From: Dillenia suffruticosa
Lineage: Eukaryota > Streptophyta > Magnoliopsida > Dilleniales > Dilleniaceae
Reading direction: 5' to 3'
Length of the DNA: 64,000 nt
Assembly (NCBI GenBank): GCA_033439265.1
Contig: JAVTVX010000024.1
Coordinates: 2,542,001 to 2,606,000 of the forward strand
The notes below the pieces were generated by a model. It ran no database searches. It had not been told where the DNA came from and worked only from the letters and a program-made list of their open reading frames with translations. The first letter of the stretch is position 1, and each line of letters opens with the position of its first letter. A program made the position numbers and the translations under genes. Positions 27,253 to 37,644 of the stretch are shown here, piece after piece.

Positions 27253-27269
27253 GTACCCAAAAAAAAAAA
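27253..27269 (+). mobile_element. 17-bp retroposed fragment (GTACCC + A11) in an exact 18-bp duplication
   Basis: The 18-base sequence GAAATAAAAAGATAATTT occurs at 27235-27252 and again, identically, at 27270-27287. Between them lie only GTACCC and eleven A. This is the form expected of a LINE-mobilised retroposon truncated almost to its poly(A) tail. The GTACCC end resembles the 3' ends of the fragments at 31512, 47530 and 47933. Confidence 0.75.
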
Positions 27270-27287
27270 GAAATAAAAAGATAATTT

Positions 27288-30200
27288 AGAAGTAATTTTT
27301 TGAATTTCAAAATAATTTTTTTTTTTTTTTTTTTAATATGAAATTCATTTGGCTGGCCTTAATAATTTTATAAAAAAGTGTGAATCCTCTTGATGAGTTC
27401 ACCCGTCCTAATTTGATTGACGATGAATACATACGGATCACCCTTTTAAGTACCAAACCGGTGGACCCACATGCAAACAATATGTAACCGATACGATGAC
27501 ATTTAATTTAAGGTTGTTGGCATCTATTCTTATCTTAATTTTATAATACACGTCATCATAAGAAGGAAAAAGAAAGCCCAAAGAACATGCAAATATCTTG
27601 TAATGTTGATAAATTTTCCTAAAGAAAATTCTATATAGTGATATTTTGAATTTGTCACTTCTTTTTTGTCTTCTTAAAGAAAATGTTGATAAAATGTTTA
27701 TAGGTTCAATGCTCAATTAAGAAAATTATTTTTGATCTGAGTACTTGAATCACCAAAAATCTCGATATTTTCGAAAAAAAAAATATAATATTAAGTTCAT
27801 TCTAAAAACAATAGTTACATATCAAATTAAACATTTCATATTTCATGTCACAAGAGGCCATTGTATCACGCGTAGAAGATGTAATGATACCGGTTGATCT
27901 TGTCTTCTTCCTTTTTAATTAATTAAAAATAAATTAAAATAAAAATCACACCCAAATCAAACCTTTTGACAAAGCATTTGGACCAACCGGAAGCGTTCAC
28001 GTGAGGCAACATTCTCATCGATCAAAGGGCAAGATGATCAAACCCCAAGATCTCGAAGGGTGGAGATGTAGGAATAGAGGGGAGCATACGTAACGCAAAT
28101 AATTTATTCATAGGAAACCTTTGAAATTTGAACCTCGGCATTTAGGCAAAAACCAAAAAAAGCCCAAATGCACGTTGGAAGATCCGGTTAAAACCCAGCA
28201 ATTTGGGTTGGCAAATCCCACGAAAAGAGAAGTAATCAGGTTTGAACCCGACTTTTCTGACGATTCGGTCCAGATTTGTGGCCCCTGAAGAAAACAAAGT
28301 TGCCCTAGAGAAGGGCCGGTTTGCGATGAATCATGAAGGGTAGTTTTGGGAATTGGGGTGGAAAAGAGCCAAAAACCAACATACCCCATCGCAGCGTCAA
28401 CGACACGGGAACGATGTCACGTGCTCTGTTTGGGTGGGCGCCAACACTGGGTCCTTGGAAAATGTCATCCCCACGCCCGAGTTAGCGAGGTCAACTTTAT
28501 ATGTTTTCGATTCCACCGATGGTCCCCCGGACATACAATCAAATTAAAGGACGTCTCTCTCTCTCTCACTCTCTCCGCCCCCCTCTTCACCCACTAACGT
28601 TTCAATTACTTCTCACGGATGAAAGCAAGAGAAATTTCAAAAAGAGTTTCTGAGAAAAATAAGGATCAAGTGGAACAATATTATAAGGATTATATGAACA
28701 AAATGCAAAATACAGATTTTGATTTTTTATTTAATATAATACAATCTTGACATTTCATATTTATGATATTTTTCTGATTAGATTTGAAGAAGTAAAAAAG
28801 AATGAATATGCAAAGTGTACTTTTCGGTTCATGCTTTGTGAAATCATTCTACTTTGCTATAAACGTGACATTGTGATTATCAAAGAACTAACTACTTAAC
28901 TAATTATTCAACTAATAAATAATATATTACAAACATGGGAAAAATATTAGACGAGTAAAACACAACATGTAAAGATGAAAAGGCAAAAACTCAGATATTA
29001 TAATTTAAAATAATAAAAATATTTTAAAAGATTTTAACCGTATTTTTGACCTTACGACATGTAAAAAAATTGTTTCTTTGATTAATAAACAAGAAAAAAA
29101 AAAGATAAATTGTTTAGATAATGGTACATAGAAGCATCTTTTTTTTTTCTTTATTATTATTTGCATTTCATATGTGCGATAATTGAAAATATTTCTCTTT
29201 CAAGTCTCAACATAATTCTAGGGTCCCAATTTCCTCTCAATTTAATGACGCATGAAACCAATTTGAACCATATAATTTTATATTATTCCTCTTTGGACCA
29301 GTTATGCTCAAGCTCGAGACATGATGGTCCTCTCTCTCTCTCTCTCTCTCTAAGCCATATTTTCATACTTAAAGATGAAAGAATTTGTCAATCATATCTT
29401 TATATCATAATTAAATTCTCATGAATGTAACAATAGCATATTATATTTTTTTAATTATAAATCTTGAATTCGAGTCATAATAAAAAAGAATGAGATTTAA
29501 AAAACCTGATCTCTTGATGAACTTCATAATGTTTAGACTGAATTAATTAAATAAAACTTAAAAATCGATTGATTAAAAAAAATATATCTCGACATCTTAA
29601 AGTCACTCCATGCAAAATTAAAAATATTTATACACACAAGATTTTAATGGAAAAATAAGGTTTCTTACTTCAAGTTCACGTTTGTTAATAATTTTCCTAG
29701 TTTTAAATCTTATATTGGGAAAGCAAAAACACGAAAATTATTAGGACACACGAAAATCGGATCTAATAAAGGAAAATGCTCATAAATTAGAAACTTAGGC
29801 AACACCCTTCCCGGTCAATGAGCTTCTATCCGCAATGGACCAATCAAGAAGAAAAGCGACATCACAACCGTTCGATAGAGATCGGGTGGACCACATCGTA
29901 CACCGGCAATAAGTATAAGACGACAAAGGTACACACACGTGGACTATAATTACTTGGCGTTTGGCTGACCTAGACCGTGGAGTGTGGTTCTCTCAGAAAA
30001 ATTTTCAAGATCTTTTTTGCCATGTATTTTTCATACGAAAAGTCGTAATCAGTGTGATTAAATTTAGATATTTAATTTAATTTGCTTTTTGATTAGGATA
30101 AGGTAACAACGGGGTATTTTGGAAGATAGGGATAAGAATCTATCAAATTTAATTAACTATTAAAATATTTAAATTTTATCCGATTGCCATTACGAATTTA

Positions 30201-31511
30201 AAACTATATTGATTGGCATGCTAGCACGGATTTATACATTAAGTGCTTAGTTTTCTATATAAGGAGGAAGTATTAACCATATAATTTGATATTAAAACAT
30301 TTCTTATTAGATAACAAGATCAAAGTTTTATCCATTTTAAAGTTAAATCAGAATCAACGTGAATATTAGATATTTGGAAGAATGAGGATGGAGAATTGGG
30401 GTAGTGTTACATGCACACATGTCCAATGAGTTTTTGGTGGGACCGAGCTCATGTGGAAGCCCATACCCTGGTCATGTGGGTGTTAGGGTACTGGAACAGT
30501 GATTGAAGCCGAACACAATATGGTTGCGTGTATTATTTGCATGTGGGGGAGAGGCGAAAAGGAAGGTTTGCGAGGATAGGGATCCAACTAAAGGTAGGGA
30601 CTTTAGTAAGAGAAAGAAATTTGAGAGAGAGAGCGAGAGAGCCTGGACTTTGTAGTCACTCATTTGGCACTATTCTTTGAATCCCAAGACAATTTGATAT
30701 AACTCCTCTTTGGGTCCAACATTTATGTATTCAGACTTCTGACACATTCCAACAAGCGAAGGTATAAATGTGTGGATCAGAAATATTAGAAACCTACGAT
30801 ATTCCAAACCCCTATAATAGTTGAGTTTAAATATTATATTCTTTTGATTATAGATTTTAAATTTGAATCATAAAAAAAAATAATGAGATTTGAAAATTTT
30901 TACATTTTAATAGATATTATAATATTTAAATCAGATTAATAAAATAAAATTTAAATATTATGAAACAGACAATATAGTACCCACATTTGCGTGGTAAGAG
31001 CCTAAAAGCGGTCCATGTTTGGTCTAACAGAAGTGAAAACACATGTTTAGTCAATTTGATTGGATAATAAAAAATATACATTGTACCACCATTCGGAGTG
31101 CTACTTGTGCAAGAGGTAGTAATCAGAGCCTAGGCACAAGAATAAAGGGTAAAAATTATAAATTTTAAGAAATAAAAAATATTTTTGAAAACCTTTATAA
31201 TATTTTAAAAATTTTAACAGTATTTTAAAAATGTTTATTAATAACTAGTTTTAAATTGAAAACTGTCTACATTTAGTTTAAAAGAAGTGAAAATATATGT
31301 GATTTGATTGATTAAAAAGATATAGCAGAAGGTATGAGTTGGAGAGTACCACTTGTGCACCATAGTTGGGGTTGTCCTCGCAACGGCTTTTCAGGGTTCT
31401 TGAGAAAGATGATGCATTGGCCAAGGCATTGATTGATTCCGTCATGATGCATCTTGCGCACCAAACAACAACTAGGATTTGTGGGAGAATTTTGGGATTT
31501 TACATGGTACA
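27288..31511. other. Intergenic DNA, no gene; promoter-like GC-richer patches
   Basis: Patches at about 28100-28600 and 29800-29990 are richer in G/C, contain CACGTG or ACGTGG-type boxes and end in CT repeats, which resembles plant promoter DNA, but no downstream exon is recognised. The 42-residue frame from 28619 has no recognised relative. SINE relics lie near 29445-29580 and 30823-30960. Confidence 0.45.
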
Positions 31512-31537
31512 TTTGTGTACTACCAAAAAAAAAAAAA
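31512..31537 (+). mobile_element. 26-bp retroposed fragment (TGTACTACC + poly A) in a 10-bp duplication
   Basis: ACATGGTACA occurs at 31502-31511 and 31538-31547. The insert is TTTGTGTACTACC followed by 13 A. Structure and 3' end match the fragments at 27253 and 47530. The duplication is shorter here, so confidence is a little lower. Confidence 0.6.
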
Positions 31538-32664
31538 ACATGGTACACGTGTGAGCACGAATACTTTAGCACTCAATTACTGATCTAAGGGTAACCTGCG
31601 AGAGGAAAGGACTAAAGTTTCCAGCTGTAGTCAGAAGAAAACTTGGTATGAGAATTTTTTGGTGGGTCAATATTGTATAACTTGAAGCTTCTGAATCCCC
31701 TCCCCCACCCCCCACCCCACCCCACCCCGCGAGACCAGGGTTAATGATTTTTATTTTTTGATTACATAAAAATTATAAAAATATATATACCAATAAAAAT
31801 TTAAATTTTTATCATTTAGATGTTTCTACAAAAATGAGAATAAAGTTGACGATACGTAACATTCGAGTCACAACTCACAACCAAATAATTATGCAATCGA
31901 AGATTATTTTATAATGTTATCAAGATTTATAGGGTCACCCCTTTATTGGCGCACGCAAAGTGGGCATCTGACACAAGAATAGACGCAGGATATTTGATAG
32001 CTTAATTTGTCCAATTTCGGGATTTAGAGTATGAATGAGCAACATAACAAAGACAAATCACCCGGAAAAAGAATATATGCAGTGATGGAGGGTACCCTTT
32101 TGCTTGATAAAACTCATCAATCATTGACTTTAGAAAAATGATAAGCCCAAAGAAGGAAGAACATATTATTTTTGTGGTACTGTCCTCGTGTGCGTGGCCT
32201 CATTTTCTATCCCACATGGGCGTACATGCTTCTTGTTTGAATCAATCCGCATTGAGACAAGTGATCACAAACAAAGGTTCCTCAAATGGCCTCATTTTGT
32301 TCTTCACGTATTTGTCTGATACATATAATTTGCGGACAATTGAGCATACACGATAGGATTTCATGCACATAGCATAGTGTTTGAGACATTATTTTCAAAA
32401 AAAAAAAATAGAAATAATAGTATATTCTTTATAATTTTATTTATAATAGGGGTTTTGTGTTATTATAGTGTATAATTTCCTAAATTAATCCATTTTAATG
32501 GTTTCTGACTCATTGTAGTATTAATTATTGAACTGATAATAAAAGTCAGTTTTCTGTAGTGATTGACAAATAGATTTTAGGGTTTGAGCTTAATTGCAAT
32601 TTGTTAATGTTTTCTCCCTTATGAATAACTACTTTTAAATTTATTAAAATTTTAGTAATTGGAA
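31538..32664. other. Intergenic DNA, no gene
   Basis: Contains a C-rich stretch with CCCCACC units at about 31699-31728 and otherwise AT-rich sequence. Nothing coding is recognised. Confidence 0.5.
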
Positions 32665-32681
32665 ATAAATCCCATGTGTTT

Positions 32682-32774
32682 TTTTTTTCTTTTTTTTTTT
32701 ATTACACATGAATTTCAATCCGAAATCACAATATTAGAGGAAAAAGTTACGATCGCTGGACTATTTCCTTGAAC
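32682..32774 (-). mobile_element. Short tRNA-head SINE (93 bp) with exact 17-bp duplication
   Basis: ATAAATCCCATGTGTTT is found at 32665-32681 and 32775-32791. On the minus strand the insert reads from an A-box-like AGTCCAGCGATCGTAACT to a B-box-like GGATTGAAATTC and then an A-rich tail (seen as T8-C-T12 on the plus strand). The complete duplication shows it is a single, fairly recent insertion. Confidence 0.75.
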
Positions 32775-32909
32775 ATAAATCCCATGTGTTTCTTCTTCAT
32801 ATAAAAATGGAAAAACTAAATTTTCTGGGGCAAGCGGTGATTCGTCCAAGAAAATTGAAATCCGTGGTTCAAATGAGAATAAATACATGCAAACAAGAAG
32901 AAATCAATG

Positions 32910-32913
<4 letters not shown>

Positions 32914-32983
<70 letters not shown>
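32914..32983. repeat. (GA)n microsatellite, about 35 units
   Basis: A perfect GA run. It resumes at 33212-33227 beyond the SINE at 32984, so the two runs are best read as one microsatellite split by the insertion. Arg-Glu repeat frames across it are not genes. Confidence 0.95.
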
Positions 32984-32985
<2 letters not shown>

Positions 32986-33190
32986 CGTTGTGGGTTGGCT
33001 CAATTAGATATGGGGTTGAGTTCCCTTAAACATGACCGAAATTCGATTCCCACTGGAAACATCGGGTCTTCATGTATATGGAGCGTTCCCCGTTGGGAGA
33101 CCCGCCCTCCGAAAAGAAGTCACTGCAGCGGTCGGTCCGGATTAGTCGGGGTGAAACTCCGGATACCGGGCGGTGTCCAAGACATGGTAA

Positions 33191-33211
<21 letters not shown>
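32984..33211 (+). mobile_element. tRNA-derived SINE (about 228 bp) inserted in a GA microsatellite
   Basis: An A-box-like region (TTGGCTCAATTAGATATGGG) is followed about 45 bases later by a B-box-like AATTCGATTCCC, then a conserved-looking body (GTTGGGAGACCCGCCC, GGTCGGTCCGG, CCGGATACCGGGCGG) and a poly(A) tail at 33192-33211. It is flanked on both sides by GA repeat, which serves as its target duplication. The sharp G/C contrast with the flanks and the intact tail suggest it is the youngest full-length copy in the window. Confidence 0.8.
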
Positions 33212-33221
<10 letters not shown>

Positions 33222-33688
33222 GAGAGATCATGGTCAATGTAGGGTGAACCACGGACACGGGCCCAAGCAGAGTTGGGGGACCATTTAAGGACTTTGAGTG
33301 CGACAGTCATCAGAAAGCTGCCTTTTACAAAGGTCCTTCTAAGCTATGACTACACTACACGCATTTCTTTTCTTCACATCACTGGGTTTGGGATGCATCT
33401 TGTCAAAAGGCTCATTTTGGTCCCCACATACATTGAACCCTTTTATGTATCTTTCTTGGCATTCTATAATTCAAGTCCTTTTTGCTATATTTGCCTTAAT
33501 TTGATTGGATCAAAGGATTTGTTCTCCTCTATTTCCCTTTTTTATTTAAAAAAAAAAACCTTTTAAACTACTCAAAAAAATTTTATGACTTCACATCTTT
33601 CCCTGAACGCTTCTTTGCGTGCTCGTGCCATATCAAATTATGGCGATGTTTATTGTCATGACCAGCATATCATAGGGCATAATATTTT

Positions 33689-33890
33689 TCTTTTTTGGTG
33701 CCATTGGACCCAGTCCGCTATCCAATATCCGAAATTTTATTCTGATTAATCCGAATCGACCCGACTAAGATTCCTTTTAGCGGGTAGGGACTTCCCAACG
33801 TAGTCGATTCCATGTTTAAATCAGGAATCGAACTCATAATTTTGGTTAAAGTGTACAGCGACCTACACTCCTCACTAATTGGCAGTTGGT
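33689..33890 (-). mobile_element. tRNA-derived SINE (about 202 bp) with 16-bp duplication
   Basis: TAGGGCATAATATTTT occurs at 33673-33688 and 33891-33906. On the minus strand the insert starts ACCAACTGCCAATTAGTGAG, has the B-box-like GAGTTCGATTCC, the body motif TACGTTGGGAAG and an A-rich end. It aligns in order with the element at 34713-34890 (shared starts ACCAAC and shared TACGTTGGGA), so both belong to one family. Confidence 0.8.
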
Positions 33891-34000
33891 TAGGGCATAA
33901 TATTTTGAAGATGTGAATGTCATGACTAATGTACATCATAGAGTATACCATTTCTCCACATTTTCATCAACCTAAAACATGAAAAATGACCAAGTTCAAA

Positions 34001-34004
<4 letters not shown>

Positions 34005-34038
<34 letters not shown>
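34005..34038. repeat. (CT)n microsatellite interrupted by a SINE fragment
   Basis: Seventeen CT units; CT repeats resume at about 34123 after the SINE fragment at 34039-34122, so this was probably one tract before the insertion. Confidence 0.85.
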
Positions 34039-34041
<3 letters not shown>

Positions 34042-34122
34042 CATATCAATCGGTATCCAAAATCGTATTCTAATTAATTCGATCTGAATCACCAATGAGT
34101 CCTTCCCAGGGAACTCTCCCAA
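34039..34122 (-). mobile_element. 5'-truncated SINE inside a CT microsatellite
   Basis: The stretch ATCGGTATCCAAAATCG, TTCTAATTAATTCG, GATCTGAATC and AGTCCTTCCCAGGGAACT corresponds, in order, to the 3' half of the minus-strand SINE at 33689-33890. It has CT repeats on both sides, acting as target duplication. The tRNA-like head is missing. Confidence 0.65.
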
Positions 34123-34354
34123 CTCTCTCTCTCTCTCTCTCTCTCCCTCTCTCCCTCAATGCACCCCTCCTTTTTGTTTTTTGGGTGCATAATGCACCCC
34201 TCCTCTGAACAAGCAAAAGTATTAAAAAGTCACGGATTCCTTTTGGGCCTCCTAATCATTGTGTCATGTCATTGTTAATTTTGGTTGAAGGTTTTTTACA
34301 TGGACGGGGCCTGGAAAGGCACCGGTGGCCTATCATTTCGCCCACAAAAGAAGA

Positions 34355-34356
<2 letters not shown>

Positions 34357-34392
<36 letters not shown>
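34357..34392. repeat. (AT)n microsatellite
   Basis: Eighteen AT units. A similar run lies at 41256-41295, and a shorter one at about 49387-49411. Confidence 0.9.
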
Positions 34393-34396
<4 letters not shown>

Positions 34397-34557
34397 TTTT
34401 CGCGGTACAAAAAGAAGACCATATATGATTCCCGCTCAAAAAGGATATCCCAGAAACTTTATGTGCTTCTGCAAAATAGGTATAAAAAAAGATTAAATAA
34501 GAGTAATAGGAACTTTATAACTTTTTTTTTCATGCAATTAAATAATAGTAGCACACT

Positions 34558-34643
34558 ATAAGCAATAGCTCAACTAACACCGATTCTCCTCCACCTTCTA
34601 AAATTATCGAGTTCGAGCCTCCCTATTTACAAAAAAAAAAAAA
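34558..34643 (+). mobile_element. Minimal tRNA-head SINE (86 bp) with exact 14-bp duplication
   Basis: AATAGTAGCACACT is found at 34544-34557 and 34644-34657. The insert contains an A-box-like AATAGCTCAACTAACACC, a B-box-like GAGTTCGAGCCTCCC and, only about 7 bases after it, a poly(A) tail of 13-15. It is a tRNA-like head with essentially no body, the intact counterpart of the micro-fragments at 27253, 31512, 47530 and 47933. Confidence 0.8.
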
Positions 34644-34712
34644 AATAGTAGCACACTTGGCATGATTTATTTTATAAATTGGACTAAAAATTATTCAATT
34701 TATTATAATATT

Positions 34713-34890
34713 ATTTTTTTGATACGGTGTCCGGAGCCATACTCCGACAAACCCGGTTTGGGACTTACAGTAATTCATTTAAGGGGTTACCCTCCCAACG
34801 TAATCTATTGTATACCCAAGTCGCGAGTCGAAGTCGTGACCTTGATTAAAGGATCTAATATCATATCCCACTATTTAACTCAGCGTTGGT
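34713..34890 (-). mobile_element. tRNA-derived SINE (178 bp) with 16-bp duplication
   Basis: AATTTATTATAATATT occurs at 34697-34712 and 34891-34906. On the minus strand the element starts ACCAACGCTGAG, has a B-box-like ACTTCGACTCGCGAC, the body motif TACGTTGGGAGGG and ends in a short A run after GTATC. It is of the same family as 33689-33890. Confidence 0.8.
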
Positions 34891-34996
34891 AATTTATTAT
34901 AATATTCTAATATAAAGATAATGTGTGCGTCTGTATCAAAATAATAACAATAATAATAATAAGTACGTCCAACCCTCACATAAAAAGTCAATGAAA

Positions 34997-35095
34997 ACCA
35001 AACTCTTTTGATTTGAGTGGTCGAGAACTTTATTCTCTTAATCAGAGATCTCAAGTTTGAGTCCTGATACTGGTAGTGAAAACCCAAAAAAAAAA
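34997..35095 (+). mobile_element. Short tRNA-head SINE (99 bp) with 15-bp duplication
   Basis: AAAAAGTCAATGAAA occurs at 34982-34996 and 35096-35110 (the leading A's merge with the tail; GTCAATGAAA is unambiguous). The insert has TGAGTGGTCGAGAAC as A-box region, CAAGTTTGAGTCCTG as B-box region and ends AAAACCC plus poly(A). A minus-strand relative lies at 50215-50275. Confidence 0.8.
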
Positions 35096-35110
35096 AAAAA
35101 GTCAATGAAA

Positions 35111-35705
35111 CTAGCGAGGAGGCCAAGGAGATACATATTAGGAAAGCCCAAAATGCAGTATTGGGCTATATCTACGTCGATATTTTGGGCTACATTAAGT
35201 AGTCCAAAAGCTTTGGGATTGTACGGAATATTTTCATTCTTGTCCCTCCTTGGTCCGAATGATCCTAATTTTACCTGTAATTGACTAATTTATCATATAA
35301 AAATTTTATAAATTTATATTTAATAAGTTTATCACAAGATATTTCAAACAAAAATAGTGACTAAAAGTTTTGAAATTGCAGAATGGGAGAGATCATAAGA
35401 ATTTACTACAAATTAAGAGAGTTTTACTATTTTGGGAAAAATTAATTTTAGTGGCGGAGAACGCTAATATCTCTCAGTTAATGACCCAAATTTACCACAG
35501 AAAGTGAAACTCTTTGCTTCCATAGCCTCCTCTCTAAAACCGCTTCATCATCCATCTTCAAATTTTCCAGGAGCAATGAAAACCTCTCAGTTCACCAAGA
35601 AACATATAAGTTTTCCTCCATGACTCCACATGAAACCTTTACCATTTGTGTGTGTGTGTGAGAGTGTCAGAGAGAGAGAGAGAGAGAGAGCAAATTGGAT
35701 AGAGA
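35111..35705. promoter_or_regulatory. Promoter and leader of the NIP4-like gene
   Basis: Moderately AT-rich DNA ends in a GT/GA-repeat leader (TGTGTGTGTG at about 35650-35660, GA run at about 35671-35691) just before the start codon. No other gene is seen. The transcript start is not defined by the sequence alone. Confidence 0.4.
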
Positions 35706-37644
35706 ATGTCGCATCAGCTGGACCCAGAGATCAGACAAATGGAAGAAGGAGAATGTTCAGCTAATAGAGATGGCGGTGGTCTTTGTCACTCAGCTGCAGC
35801 AGTTCAAATCACGCAAAAGGTAAAACACATATGTTAATGTTTTCTCCATTACATTTGTATATTAGAACGGTTTCATACTTTTCCAAAATGAATAATTAAA
35901 TATTAATTTTTATACAAATAATTGGAGCGGAGTTTGGCGCAATCACAATGCAAGATTAATGTTCAACGGATCAAATAAGTCATACACTAAGTAAATCGGA
36001 TTCTTCAGAACAATCCATATTAGTATTGTCATCTTTAATTTTTAATTAAATATCTATTTAAATTGATTAGAAATATATACAATTTGACTAAAATTGATTG
36101 AGTCACGTATAATCTGATTTGTAACAATGATTTCACGGGTATTGAGTCCTGTTATTCGGAGAAATACCCAACACTCAAAGAAAAATAAAAGAAGTTCATA
36201 AAAGAATCTTTTTTATTTTTTTATTAAAAAATACTATTTTTTTTTTAAATTATTGATATCCGATAGTCATTTTAAATACAACTAAATCTATTTGGAGGTC
36301 GGTAGACTTTTGATAGTTCTTCGTGAATTATATAGTTATTACATAAACTGCAATTAATTCAAAAGGTTTAATAGATTGTATTTTGGATGTGGCTTTAGGT
36401 GATTGCGGAGATAATCGGTACATACTTTCTGATATTTATCGGCTGCGGCTCGGTGGCTGTAAACAAGATTTACGGCTCAATAACATTCCCAGGAATTTGT
36501 GTATCATGGGGTTTAATTGTTATGGTGATGGTTTACTCTGTTGGTCATATTTCTGGTGCCCATTTTAACCCTGCCGTCACCATTACCATGGCCATTTTTC
36601 GTCACTTTCCTGCTGGACAGGCAAGTCTTTTTCAACTCCATTTCCGTCTTTATATTTTATCTCATGTTAAATATCTCACCTATCGCATTCCCCCCGCCGG
36701 GGGGGGGGGTTTCCCATGCAGGTTCCTCTATATATTATATCACAATTGATAGGAGCAATTCTTGCAAGTGGCACACTGTGTCTTCTTTTTGATGTGGAGA
36801 AGGAAGCCTACTTTGGAACAGTACCAGTTGGTTCAAATGTTCAATCTTTGGTCTTAGAAATCATCATCTCTTTCCTCCTTATGTTCGTCATCGCGGGCGT
36901 CGCTACAGATAATCGAGCTGTCAGTAAAATTACAACTTCATTCTCTTCCTAACAATGCATGCTTTCCTCATTCATGCAAAAGGAAAGGAAAAAAAAATGA
37001 ATTCTTCTCGTCGTGCAGATTGGAGAATTGGCAGGAATTGCTGTTGGCATGACAATTATGATGAATGTCTTTGTTGCAGGGTAATTTACAATGCTACTCT
37101 ATATATCAATTTCATTAGTTCATATTCTTCCCCATGAAATACTATTTCTCACATAAAAATGTTGAGACATCTAAGAGAAAGGAGATGATGCAGTTGAGGT
37201 ATAGCTCTTGGCCTTTTTACAGCATTTTTAGTCGGGAGGAACATATATACTATCATGATTTGATTTGATTTTTTACTATATATATATATATATATTTTAT
37301 ATATAGTAATATAATGAATTAGAGTGTTATCTCAACAGTCTTTATATTTTACCAAACTAGGGCTTATTCCAATTATTCTGATCTCTCTCCTTTTTTTTAA
37401 AAAAATAAAAATTGTGCAATGCAGACCAGTTTCGGGTGCATCAATGAACCCAGCGAGAAGCATAGGACCTGCGATTGTGATGCAGATATACAAAGGGCTT
37501 TGGGTTTATGTGGCTGGACCTTTAATCGGAACCATTGCAGGAGGTTTCACCTATAACTTAATCAGATTCACGGATAAACCTCTCCGTGAGATAACCACAA
37601 GTTCTTCATTCCTCAAGAGCTTTTCTAGGCAAGGGATTCAGTAG
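35706..37644 (+). CDS. NIP4-1: NIP subfamily aquaporin, NIP4-like (5 exons, 271 aa)
   Basis: Exons: 35706-35819, 36399-36620, 36722-36919, 37019-37080, 37425-37644 (816 nt). A membrane channel of the nodulin-26-like intrinsic protein group, which passes water, glycerol and small uncharged solutes. Six membrane helices are expected between residues about 39 and 255. NPA boxes are at 95-97 ([10 protein letters not shown]) and 207-209 ([10 protein letters not shown]). W75 in helix 2 and R210 after the second NPA fit the NIP group I selectivity filter. [20 protein letters not shown] and FTDKPLRE are close to Arabidopsis NIP4;1/4;2, which are pollen channels in that plant. The C-terminal [11 protein letters not shown] offers a kinase site like the one in nodulin-26. 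Intron 2 begins GC instead of GT (CAG/GCAAGT), and exon 3 is best joined at GCT/GTCAGT to give the family sequence RAIGELAG. The 5-exon layout is usual for NIPs. Confidence 0.95.
36690..36712. repeat. C6-GCC-G10 tract upstream of the NIP intron 2 acceptor
   Basis: A C run, then GCC, then about ten G, sits 10 bases before the AG at 36720-36721, where a pyrimidine tract would be expected. It could fold into a tight hairpin or a G-quadruplex-like structure. It could also be an assembly error in a homopolymer. Confidence 0.6.

Noticed and set aside
28619..28747. 42-residue frame after a promoter-like patch
   Set aside because: No homology recognised, AT-type codons, no splice continuation seen; probably chance.
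32786..33288. Frames with long Arg-Glu repeats
   Set aside because: They read through the GA microsatellite and the SINE; no coding meaning.
37324..37424. Extension of the last NIP exon upstream into hydrophobic residues (LISLLFFKK)
   Set aside because: A splice acceptor at 37423-37424 restores the conserved [14 protein letters not shown]; the upstream part is intron.
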